Assembly (NCBI GenBank): GCA_947259165.1
Contig: CAMYKY010000005.1
Span: 1-64,000, forward strand
Length of the DNA: 64,000 nt
DNA from: an uncultured Acidobacteriota bacterium
GTDB taxonomy: Bacteria; Acidobacteriota; Vicinamibacteria; Marinacidobacterales; SMYC01
Reading direction: 5' to 3'
The translations under genes and the position numbers were made by a program. Each line of letters begins with the position of its first letter. The first letter of the stretch is position 1. The notes under the pieces are model-generated. The model worked only from the letters and a program-made list of their open reading frames with translations, had not been told where the DNA came from and ran no database searches. Positions 17,501 through 24,952 of the stretch are shown in pieces.

Positions 17501-18676
17501 ATGGCGGCACCCCACGACGGCTTCGTCCGTAAACTGAGAAACCGGGTAACGCGCACCCGGCGTGATTGGCAGACGAACAAGCTCAAAGAGCGCGGCGACG
17601 GCGTCGCCGACTCCCTGCCGCATTTCGTCGTCTACGAGCCGACGCTTCTTTGCAATCTGCACTGCAACTTCTGCTACGTCGCCGACATTCTGAACCCGGA
17701 AGACTGGCGCTCGAAAGAACTGACGCTCGACGAGCTCGATCGCATGTTCGGCGAGGGCGGGGTGAAAGCCTACAACATCACCGGCGGCGAGCCCTTCGTC
17801 CGCAAGAACCTGCTCGACATCTTCACGCTGTTCAAAGGCAAGGGCATGCGGTGCGACTACATCACCACGAACGGCACCGTCATCAGCGAAGACCGTGCCC
17901 AGGGGCTTGCGGAGCTCACCAAGGCCGGCTTTTTGAAACACATCAGCGTCTCGATTGACGGCCCCCCCGAGTTCCACGATGAGGTCCGGGGACAACGCGG
18001 CGCGTTCCAAAAATCCGCGGACAACATCCGCCTGCTGCGCAAGGTCTACGCTACGCGAGAGATCGCCGCCCCCATCTCGATCAACACGACTCTGACCGCC
18101 GGCAACCTCCATTTGCTCGAAGACGTCGTCGACGAGGCGGAAAAACTCGAGGTCGACCTCGTCGGCTTGAACCAGTTGATGTTCGCAACGCCGAGAGAGG
18201 TCGACGAGACGCTCGCGATCATCGGCGAGACCAACGCGGACGTCATCAGCACTCACGTCACCGAGGACCCCGGCCTCGATCCCAAGGCGGTGCCGCCCGT
18301 GCTCCGCAAGGCCGTCGAGTATGCGGCTGCCAAAGGGATCACTATCAACTGGCGGCCCGGCCAATCCACCGACGACCTCGAGCACTACTACACTCCGGAC
18401 CGCCCCCTGAAGGGCCAATGTTTTTACCCGTTTTTCGGCGGCCGCATCACCTACGACGGAAAAGTCCATTTCTGTCCGTTCATTCGGATCGAAGTGGGCG
18501 ATCTGCGCGAGCAGAGCCTCGAGGAGGTCTGGAACAGTCCCCGTTATGTGGAGCTTCGGCAGAAACTCCTCGAGCACGGGATTTTTCCCGTCTGCCGGAG
18601 GTGCTGCAAAGTCGAGCTCGACTACTCCGACCGTGAAGCATTGACGCAAATTGAGCCCGTGAGTACTAGCGCGTAG
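17501..18676 (+). CDS. Radical SAM protein with SPASM-type C-terminal domain
   Basis: This 391-residue protein has the radical SAM cluster motif CxxxCxxC at Cys51, Cys55 and Cys58 (EPTLLCNLHCNFCYVADI) and the SAM-binding YNITGGEPFVRKNLLD. The C-terminus carries further cysteines in SPASM arrangement (GQCFYPFFGG, VHFCPFIRIE, CRRCCKVEL) that would hold an auxiliary iron-sulfur cluster. SPASM enzymes modify peptides, proteins or other substrates. In this setting, directly after GT2 and GT4 genes, a glycan- or sugar-modifying role is possible, but no precursor peptide gene is visible next to it. The start is ATG 17501; the upstream TATAAT is inside the preceding gene and its function is uncertain. 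Confidence 0.85.
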   Translation: MAAPHDGFVRKLRNRVTRTRRDWQTNKLKERGDGVADSLPHFVVYEPTLLCNLHCNFCYVADILNPEDWRSKELTLDELDRMFGEGGVKAYNITGGEPFVRKNLLDIFTLFKGKGMRCDYITTNGTVISEDRAQGLAELTKAGFLKHISVSIDGPPEFHDEVRGQRGAFQKSADNIRLLRKVYATREIAAPISINTTLTAGNLHLLEDVVDEAEKLEVDLVGLNQLMFATPREVDETLAIIGETNADVISTHVTEDPGLDPKAVPPVLRKAVEYAAAKGITINWRPGQSTDDLEHYYTPDRPLKGQCFYPFFGGRITYDGKVHFCPFIRIEVGDLREQSLEEVWNSPRYVELRQKLLEHGIFPVCRRCCKVELDYSDREALTQIEPVSTSA

Positions 18677-18696
18677 CCGGGCGTTGAGCCCTCGTG

Positions 18697-18780
18697 CCCG
18701 TGCCCGATCGTCGTGGATCTGCCGTTATCGTCAATAAGAAAAGCAAGAACTCGTATCTGTATCCTTTTCGGGCACGGGCA
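18697..18780. repeat. Inverted repeat downstream of the radical SAM gene
   Basis: A 13-base arm TGCCCGTGCCCGA at 18697-18709 is repeated in inverse as TCGGGCACGGGCA at 18768-18780, with 58 bases between. The right arm runs on into more GGGCAC/CGGCAC units. It could fold at the end of the glycan-cluster transcript, but the long loop and lack of a T-run make a classic terminator unlikely. It may be a dispersed GC-rich repeat. Confidence 0.5.
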
Positions 18781-18872
18781 ACGCGCGCGGGCACCGGCAC
18801 GAAAGAGCCAGGTGCGAATTTTGGAGCCGTTTAATTATTCCCACAAAAGACGATAGGTGCCACCCAGTACCC

Positions 18873-18902
18873 TTGCGACACCCGGTGGCGCACCGTTATA
18901 AT
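18873..18902 (+). promoter_or_regulatory. Predicted sigma-70-type promoter of the ccm operon
   Basis: TTGCGA at 18873-18878 and a perfect TATAAT at 18897-18902 are separated by 18 bases. Downstream, AAGGGGG (18912-18918) precedes the ccmE ATG at 18925 with good spacing. The gap after the previous gene is 248 bases, so this is the natural start of the cytochrome c maturation operon. Confidence 0.6.
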
Positions 18903-18924
18903 CCAGTGAGTAAGGGGGCGAATC

Positions 18925-19344
18925 ATGCATACCAAAAAGCTCAAGTTCATCGTTGGAACCATCGTCATTCTCGGAGCCGTGCTCGCGCTGGCGATTACGG
19001 GGATGGAGGAGAGCAAGGCTTACTATCAGACCGTTCCCGAGCTCAAGGCCATGGGGGTCAAAGCCGAAGGGCGCCGAATCCGCGTGGCGGGTGACGTCGT
19101 CGTCGGTTCTATCGAGAGACACGAAGAAGGCGTCGTAACGTTCGTGATCGACTATGAAGGCGAAAGTCTGCCGGTGCGCTACGTGGGTCGCGGGCCCGTT
19201 CCCGACACCCTCGTCGACCGAGCCCAGGCGGTCGCGGAAGGCACGCTCGAGGCCGACGGGACATTCGAGGCCACGCTCGTCCAGGCGAAGTGCGCTTCCA
19301 AATACGAAGCGGCCTATGAAGAAGGCAAGATCGTCACAGAATAA
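18925..19344 (+). CDS. ccmE: Heme chaperone CcmE, cysteine (CxxxY) type
   Basis: This 139-residue protein has one N-terminal membrane anchor (KLKFIVGTIVILGAVLALAI) and an OB-fold domain (YYQTVPELKAMG, RRIRVAGDVVVGSI). CcmE binds heme covalently in the periplasm and passes it to the CcmF heme lyase. In most proteobacterial CcmE the attachment residue is the His of an HxxxY motif. Here the motif is CASKY, with Cys123 and Tyr127, that is the CxxxY variant known from archaea and some bacteria. The length is close to the family norm. It heads the operon, with a strong ribosome-binding site and promoter upstream. Confidence 0.93.
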   Translation: MHTKKLKFIVGTIVILGAVLALAITGMEESKAYYQTVPELKAMGVKAEGRRIRVAGDVVVGSIERHEEGVVTFVIDYEGESLPVRYVGRGPVPDTLVDRAQAVAEGTLEADGTFEATLVQAKCASKYEAAYEEGKIVTE

Positions 19345-19443
19345 ACGTTCTCGTTAGCCGCCGATGCGTTCAAGCGAACAGGAGGACCGGTTGATCTGTA
19401 CCCGGACCCATCTCGACCGCGTTGAGCATCAGGAAAGGGCCGG

Positions 19444-21483
19444 ATGCATCATCTAGGCAATTTTTCGCTCATGGCAATCCTCGTCATAGCGGCGTACGCG
19501 GTCATCGCCTCGCTCCTCGGAGTGAAGCGCGGCAGCGTCAAGCTCACCAAGAGCGGCGAGCGGGCGCTACTCGCGTGCACCGCATTGTCGACCACCGCCT
19601 GCTTCTCACTCGTGTGGCTGTTGATGAAGAGCGATTTCCGATTCGAGTACGTGGCGAGCTACTCGAATCGCGAGCTACCCTTCTTTTACAAGCTGGCATC
19701 TCTGTGGGCGGGCAACGACGGGTCGCTTCTTTTCTGGAGCTGGCTCATGCTCCTGTTCAGCGGGATCGCGGTCGTCACCAACCGGAACAAAAACCGCGAG
19801 CTCATGCCCTACGTGGTCGCGACGCTCGGCGCCGCAGCGCTTTTTTTCACCTACCTGAACTACTTCGTCACCAACCCCTTCGGTCAGCTTGGCATCATCA
19901 CCGCGGCGGGCACGGAGTCGTGGGCTCCGGTCGATGGGCGTGGGCTCAACCCTCTGCTCCAGCACCCGATCATGGCGATCCACCCGCCGATTCTCTACAT
20001 CGGCTACGTCGGCTTCATCGTTCCCTTCGCCTTTTGCATCGCCGCACTCGCGTCGGGACGTCTCGGCTCCGAATGGATCGCGGCGACCCGCCGGTGGACG
20101 CTCGTCGCGTGGTTCTTCCTCGGGACCGGCATCATTCTCGGCGGCCGCTGGGCCTACGTCGAGCTCGGATGGGGCGGCTACTGGGCTTGGGACCCGGTCG
20201 AAAACGCGGCGTTTCTACCCTGGCTCACGGGCACCGCTTACCTGCACTCGGTGATCATCCAGCAGCGCAAGGGGATGCTCAAAATCTGGAACGTGGTGCT
20301 CGTCGCGGCTACGTATTTGTTGTGCGTGTTCGGTACGTTTCTTACCCGCAGCGGCATCGTCTCTTCGGTGCATGCGTTCGCGGAATCCGACTTCGCACAG
20401 ATTTTTCTCGTGTTTATCGTGAGCGCGACGGTGTTGTGCACCGGCTTGATTCTCTACCGGTTGCCTCAGCTCAAATCCGAGAACGAGCTCGATTCGATGG
20501 TCTCGAGAGAATCCGGTTTTCTCTACAACAACCTGCTGTTCCTCGTGGCAGCTTTTGCCGTCTTGTGGGGAACGATGTACCCGGTGTTGTCCGAGGCGCT
20601 CCAAGGCGAAAAAGCCATGGTGGGCCCGGCTTGGTTCAACAAGGTTAACGTGCCCATTTTTCTCGGGCTGCTCGCGCTCACCGGAATTGGACCGCTTCTC
20701 GCGTGGCGCAAGTCGTCGTTCGAAAGCCTCAGGCGGAATTTCACGTGGCCGCTCGTTCTCAGCCTCGCGACCGCAGCGGTCCTATTCGCTTTCGGAATGC
20801 GACATGGGTACGCGCTGATAACGTTCGCGTTGTCGATGCTGGTGACCGTGACCATCGTCCAAGAGTTCCACAAGGGCGCCCTCACCCGAAAAGCGCACAA
20901 GGGGACCAGCTACGGTGCGGCGCTCGTCGACTTGACCCTCGTCAACACCCAGCGCTACGGCGGCTACATCGTTCACTTCGGTATCGTCCTAATCTTCATC
21001 GGCGTCGCCGGGATGGCTTTCGACTCCGACGTCAAAGCCGACGTCAGCCCGGGCGAGTCCGTCCACGTCAGCGGCTACGACGTCAAGCTCCTCGGCATGA
21101 AAAACGGCGAGACGCCCAACTACGAATGGCTTTCCTCCGAGCTCGAAGTTTCCAAAAACGGCAAGGTCGTCGGCGTGTACGAGCCACAGAAACACCTCTA
21201 CAAAGCGAGCCAGCAGCCGACCTCCGAAGTACGGCGCCACGCAACGTGGGTCGAAGACGTCTATCTCGTGTTCGGGAGCACCACCGCCGAGAACAAAGCC
21301 ACGATTCAGGTTTTCGTCAAACCGCTCGTGCGCTGGGTGTGGATTGGCGGCATCGTGATGTTTCTCGGAACGGTCGTGACGTTGGTTCCCGACCGCCGCG
21401 AGCTGAAGCTCGTGCAGCGGTCGAAGGCCGAGGCGCAGCAGCGCCTCGCCACGAAAGGCAAGGAGAAGTATGAAGTCGCTTAG
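19444..21483 (+). CDS. ccmF: Cytochrome c heme lyase subunit CcmF
   Basis: This 679-residue protein has about 15 membrane helices. The heme-handling WWD domain is visible as WAYVELGWGGYWAWDPVENA around residues 236-255, and a periplasmic His occurs in QHPIMAIHPPILYIG. CcmF receives heme from holo-CcmE and attaches it to apocytochrome c in the periplasm. The C-terminal part contains the usual extra periplasmic domain before a last helix (VRWVWIGGIVMFLGTVVTL). It starts 99 bases after ccmE, and its 3' end overlaps the ccmH start by 14 bases. Confidence 0.95.
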   Translation: MHHLGNFSLMAILVIAAYAVIASLLGVKRGSVKLTKSGERALLACTALSTTACFSLVWLLMKSDFRFEYVASYSNRELPFFYKLASLWAGNDGSLLFWSWLMLLFSGIAVVTNRNKNRELMPYVVATLGAAALFFTYLNYFVTNPFGQLGIITAAGTESWAPVDGRGLNPLLQHPIMAIHPPILYIGYVGFIVPFAFCIAALASGRLGSEWIAATRRWTLVAWFFLGTGIILGGRWAYVELGWGGYWAWDPVENAAFLPWLTGTAYLHSVIIQQRKGMLKIWNVVLVAATYLLCVFGTFLTRSGIVSSVHAFAESDFAQIFLVFIVSATVLCTGLILYRLPQLKSENELDSMVSRESGFLYNNLLFLVAAFAVLWGTMYPVLSEALQGEKAMVGPAWFNKVNVPIFLGLLALTGIGPLLAWRKSSFESLRRNFTWPLVLSLATAAVLFAFGMRHGYALITFALSMLVTVTIVQEFHKGALTRKAHKGTSYGAALVDLTLVNTQRYGGYIVHFGIVLIFIGVAGMAFDSDVKADVSPGESVHVSGYDVKLLGMKNGETPNYEWLSSELEVSKNGKVVGVYEPQKHLYKASQQPTSEVRRHATWVEDVYLVFGSTTAENKATIQVFVKPLVRWVWIGGIVMFLGTVVTLVPDRRELKLVQRSKAEAQQRLATKGKEKYEVA

Positions 21484-21952
21484 ATTCCTTGGCGGGGGCA
21501 TCGTTGTCGGTCTACTGCTCAGCATCGCTACGCTGTCGCTATCGCAGGACCGACCCCATGGGCCCGAGTTCCGCGCGGCCGGCGAAGCGTTGATGTGCCA
21601 GTGCGGCTGCGGCGCAACCATTGCTACCTGCGCGATGGAGCGCTGTCACTCCGCTGAGCCGATTCGCGAGGAGATTTGGGAGCGCCTGCAAAACGGCGAC
21701 AGCGTCGCGAGCATTGTCGAAACATTCAAAGAGCGTTACGGACTCATCATTTTGTCCGCGCCGCCCGCGTCGGGGTTTCACTTGACCGCATGGATCGTCC
21801 CCTTCGTCGTCTTACTCATCGGAGCGTTCGCGACGCGTCATGTACTCAGCTCGTGGACGCGCCACGGTGAGGCCATGCAGCCGGCCGTCGTCACCTCCAT
21901 CAGCGAAGCGCAGCGCGCGCGCATCGAAAAAGAGCTCCAGGACCTGAGTTGA
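21470..21952 (+). CDS. ccmH: CcmH/CycL-like protein with an unusual five-cysteine motif
   Basis: This 160-residue protein has a signal/anchor helix, a periplasmic three-helix domain and a C-terminal helix (LTAWIVPFVVLLIGAFA), the CcmH/CycL/NrfF layout. The family usually has an LRCxxC redox motif that keeps apocytochrome cysteines reduced. Here the corresponding place reads LMCQCGCGATIATCAMERC, with cysteines at 43, 45, 47, 54 and 59. The strict CxxC spacing is lost and replaced by CxCxC plus two more cysteines. The helix that follows (IREEIWERLQNGDSVASIV) is family-typical. The overlap with ccmF supports operon membership and translational coupling. Confidence 0.85.
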   Translation: MKSLRFLGGGIVVGLLLSIATLSLSQDRPHGPEFRAAGEALMCQCGCGATIATCAMERCHSAEPIREEIWERLQNGDSVASIVETFKERYGLIILSAPPASGFHLTAWIVPFVVLLIGAFATRHVLSSWTRHGEAMQPAVVTSISEAQRARIEKELQDLS

Positions 21953-22464
21953 TACTCGCGCTGCTCGCCACGTTGGGAGCGATTGTCGTAGCCTTCGTCC
22001 TCTACCCGGTGTTCACTGAGGCTACCGCCGGAGCCCCGACAGCGTTTCATGAAACCGATGTTGCGCTTTCAGATCTCCGCGACAAGAAAGCAATGTTGTA
22101 CGACGCGATCCAGGACCTCGATTTCGAAAAAGCCGCCGGGAAGGTCTCCGACAGCGATTACGAGAACGCGCGTAGCGACTACCTCGCCCAAGTCGCCGTG
22201 GTTTTGGAGAAGTTGGACGCCCTCGCGCCACCAGACACGGAGCCGGAACCGACTTCGACAGAGAAAACGCCCACCAAGAAACGCACCGCGCAAGAAACGA
22301 AGGATTCGCTCGAATGCGCGAGCTGCGGCGAGCTCAACCCAAAGGCATCGAATTTCTGCATCCAATGCGGCAACCCGTTTGCAGCGGCGTGCGCATCGTG
22401 CGGAGAGAGCCTTCATCACAAAGCCCGGTTCTGCAATGCCTGCGGCGAAAAGGTGAGTGCCTGA
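21949..22464 (+). CDS. CcmI-like anchored protein with a double zinc ribbon
   Basis: This 171-residue protein has one N-terminal membrane helix (LALLATLGAIVVAFVLYPVF). A coiled-coil segment follows (LRDKKAMLYDAIQDLDFE, then GKVSDSDYENARSDY) that matches the N-terminal part of CcmI-type cytochrome biogenesis proteins. The C-terminal 50 residues carry two CxxC...CxxC zinc ribbons, at Cys123/126/137/140 and Cys148/151/162/165. The TTG start overlaps the ccmH stop in a TTGA. The CcmI TPR domain that presents apocytochrome is absent. The zinc-ribbon tail may replace it or serve cytoplasmic regulation, which is inference. Confidence 0.7.
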   Translation: MILALLATLGAIVVAFVLYPVFTEATAGAPTAFHETDVALSDLRDKKAMLYDAIQDLDFEKAAGKVSDSDYENARSDYLAQVAVVLEKLDALAPPDTEPEPTSTEKTPTKKRTAQETKDSLECASCGELNPKASNFCIQCGNPFAAACASCGESLHHKARFCNACGEKVSA

Positions 22465-22468
22465 CAAG

Positions 22469-23566
22469 ATGGACACTATGCGAAAAGCTCTCATCGCCTT
22501 CGGGATCGTCGTCGCCTCGACCCTCGTCGGAGCGCAACCGCGTGGCGGCGTGCTCCGGGTCCATCTCATCGACGGCACCAACGGCGGAGAAGGATCCGCC
22601 GAGCGCGTCACGCTTCTTCGCCTCGGCACCGAGATGACTCCCGTTAAAGAGCTGGGCGCGGTTTCCGGACGATTCGAATTCACGGATTTCGAGGTCGAGG
22701 GCGAGCGGCCGATGCTCCTGCAGGTGACCACCTCGGGCGTCGCCTACAACCAGCCGGTCAATTTTTTTCGAGGCTACGAAGCAGACGTCGAGGTCACGGT
22801 GTACGACGCGTTCGACACCTGGGACGACACGCTCGTCGAGTTCACGACGTCGCGGTTTCTCTACCGACGCGAGGGTGACAAACTACGTGTCGACAAAGTG
22901 TTCGTCGTCGACAACCGGACGTCTCCACCTCGAACCTTCCACGATCCAAACGGAACGTTTCGATTCAATTTGCCGACAGACAGCCTTGTCGAGCTGCACT
23001 CGGTGTCGGCATCGAGTGCCCTTGGAGTGCCCGTGCCGCAGCAGGCCTCACCGCTTCCTGGCGGTGAGGGCTACGTTACCAAGACGGCTTTCAAGCCCGG
23101 TGAGACCCAGATCGCGGTGTCCTACGAAGTGCGTTACACGAACAGCCGATACGAGGTCGAGGGACAAGCGTTCCATCGTCTCGTCGAGCTCCTCGTGCTC
23201 GTCGCACCACCCGATATCAACATCGCGGCGGAGGATTGGGAAGATCTCGGCGTCGAGCCCGAGGGGCGCTTCTCAGCCATCCGGATGCGGGACGTCTCTG
23301 CGGGAACGCCGCTACGATTCTCACTTTCCGGCGGCAGCGAAAACGCTCGCGAGCTCGTGCCGAGATCGAGCAGTGCGACCGGTTCGACCGGTACAGCAGG
23401 TTCGGCCGGCACCGGGACTTCGCCGGGCCCAGCGGCACTGGGAACGATTACGCGTCCGCCCGACACGACGCTTGCTTCGAAGTGGGTGCTGATCGCGTTC
23501 ATGGCAGCCGCTCTGGCCTACGGGCTTCTCGCCACGCTCTACCCGTCGTCCTCTCGTCGGAACTAG
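22469..23566 (+). CDS. Unknown exported protein with C-terminal membrane anchor, inside the ccm operon
   Basis: This protein of about 365 residues has an N-terminal signal peptide (MRKALIAFGIVVASTLVGAQ), a beta-rich extracytoplasmic region, a Ser/Gly/Thr-rich linker (about residues 300-325) and a C-terminal membrane helix (WVLIAFMAAALAYGLLATLY) with a short basic tail. I recognise no catalytic motif. The first part looks like beta-sandwich repeats. The start is uncertain between GTG 22457, ATG 22469 and ATG 22478, and the last would begin directly at the signal peptide. Its place between the ccmH/ccmI-like genes and ccmA/ccmB, with a three-base gap before ccmA, suggests a role in cytochrome c maturation or heme delivery. 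Confidence 0.7.
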   Translation: MDTMRKALIAFGIVVASTLVGAQPRGGVLRVHLIDGTNGGEGSAERVTLLRLGTEMTPVKELGAVSGRFEFTDFEVEGERPMLLQVTTSGVAYNQPVNFFRGYEADVEVTVYDAFDTWDDTLVEFTTSRFLYRREGDKLRVDKVFVVDNRTSPPRTFHDPNGTFRFNLPTDSLVELHSVSASSALGVPVPQQASPLPGGEGYVTKTAFKPGETQIAVSYEVRYTNSRYEVEGQAFHRLVELLVLVAPPDINIAAEDWEDLGVEPEGRFSAIRMRDVSAGTPLRFSLSGGSENARELVPRSSSATGSTGTAGSAGTGTSPGPAALGTITRPPDTTLASKWVLIAFMAAALAYGLLATLYPSSSRRN

Positions 23567-23569
23567 CCG

Positions 23570-24253
23570 GTGTTCGCGGCCCGTCGCGTCACCAAGCTCT
23601 TTGGCCGCGTTCCGGTTGTGAGAGAGCTCGATCTCGAGCTCGAGCCCGGCCGGTGCCACGTCATCTTCGGAAGAAACGGCGCCGGCAAGTCGACGCTTCT
23701 GCAAATCGCGGCGACGCTCCTGCAGCCCAGCTCGGGAGATCTGTACTACGACGGACGCCTCGTTTCGGAGCTCGGAAGCTCTGTGCGCGATCTCATCGGC
23801 TTCGTGAGCCACCAGAGCTTCGTGTATGCGGACCTGACCGTTCGGGAGAATCTCGAGTTCTACGGACAGATCTATGGACGCTCCCGCGACGTGGACGAGC
23901 TACTCGCCTGGTCGGAGCTCACCCTTCGACAGCACTCTCCCGCGCGCAGCCTCTCTCGCGGGATGCAGCAACGGCTCACCATCGCACGAGCACTCTTGCA
24001 CGAGCCGAAACTGCTCTTGCTCGACGAGCCGTTCACTGGGCTCGACGCCCTATCGGGGGACCGGCTGAGTGAGCTCATCCTGCAAACGAAAGGCCGCGAC
24101 ACCACCATCGCCCTCGCGACCCATGACATCGAGCGCGGTGTCGCCCTCGCCGACCGTGTCTTGCTGATGGAGGCGGGCCGTATCGTCTTCGACGCGACCG
24201 GCGCTACCAGTGAGGAAGTGCGCCGTTTGCTCCTCGAGGCGGATACGCTTTGA
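23570..24253 (+). CDS. ccmA: ABC transporter ATP-binding protein, CcmA-like
   Basis: This is a 227-residue ABC ATPase. Walker A is GRNGAGKST at residues 34-42, the signature is LSRGMQQR, and Walker B with D-loop is LLLLDEPFTGLDALSG, followed by the H-loop in ALATHDIERG. CcmA works with CcmB (and CcmC) to release holo-CcmE from the CcmC-heme complex using ATP. The GTG start three bases after the upstream stop and the TTGA overlap with the CcmB gene downstream support this identity over a generic ABC protein. Confidence 0.85.
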   Translation: MFAARRVTKLFGRVPVVRELDLELEPGRCHVIFGRNGAGKSTLLQIAATLLQPSSGDLYYDGRLVSELGSSVRDLIGFVSHQSFVYADLTVRENLEFYGQIYGRSRDVDELLAWSELTLRQHSPARSLSRGMQQRLTIARALLHEPKLLLLDEPFTGLDALSGDRLSELILQTKGRDTTIALATHDIERGVALADRVLLMEAGRIVFDATGATSEEVRRLLLEADTL

Positions 24254-24945
24254 GTCCCTTCTTGCGGGTCACGCTCGCGATCTTCCGCAAAGACGTCAAG
24301 CGGGAGCTCCGTACCAAGGAGACGATCTCGTCCATGTTCGTCTTCGCCATCCTCGTCGTGGTCGTCTTCAACTTCACGCTGGCACTCGATGAGCTCCGCG
24401 CACTCGAGCTCGGTCCCGGCATTTTGTGGACAGCGTTCGTGTTCGCCGCAACGTTGGGACTCAACCGAAGCTTCGCCGCCGAGCGTGAAAACCAGAGCCT
24501 TTCCGGTTTGATCATGGCTCCGGTGGATCGGAGCGCGATTTACTTCGGCAAGCTCGGCTCGAATCTACTATTCATGCTCATCATGGAAGCGTTCGTCCTT
24601 CCCGTCTTTGTCGTTTTTTTCAACTTGAACGTATTGGAGGTGCTTCCCGGGGCAGACCTCGCTTGGTTCGCGCTCGTACTGCTGCTAGGTACGACTGGCT
24701 TCACCGCGCTCGGTACCATCCTCTCCGCGATCGCCTCGGGGACGACGATGCGTGACGTGCTCCTGCCTCTCCTGCTGCTGAGCTTCGCTGTCCCCGTGAT
24801 TGTCTCCTCGGCCGAGGCGACACGAGTTCTCTTCGACGTCGACCCGCTCACCGGACCAGGAAGCTGGCTGACGCTTCTTGCCGTGTGTACGGTCTCGTAC
24901 GTCACCGTCTCGTGGATGATCTTCGAGTACGTTCTCGAAGAATGA
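24250..24945 (+). CDS. ccmB: Heme exporter/CcmABC subunit CcmB
   Basis: This 231-residue protein has six membrane helices and the N-terminal RVTLAIFRKDVKRELRTKE segment that is typical of CcmB. A second family stretch is FAATLGLNRSFAAERENQSL. CcmB is the membrane partner of the CcmA ATPase in the complex that handles CcmC-CcmE-heme. The start is TTG 24250, overlapping the ccmA stop in a TTGA, which implies coupled translation. ccmC is not next to it but lies at 37377-38060. Confidence 0.93.
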   Translation: MSPFLRVTLAIFRKDVKRELRTKETISSMFVFAILVVVVFNFTLALDELRALELGPGILWTAFVFAATLGLNRSFAAERENQSLSGLIMAPVDRSAIYFGKLGSNLLFMLIMEAFVLPVFVVFFNLNVLEVLPGADLAWFALVLLLGTTGFTALGTILSAIASGTTMRDVLLPLLLLSFAVPVIVSSAEATRVLFDVDPLTGPGSWLTLLAVCTVSYVTVSWMIFEYVLEE

Positions 24946-24952
24946 GTCGAGT

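Noticed and set aside
23380-23450. Possible tandem repeat (Ser/Gly/Thr codons) in the unknown ccm-operon protein
   Set aside because: It encodes an ordinary low-complexity linker before the C-terminal membrane helix, so it is not a separate repeat element.
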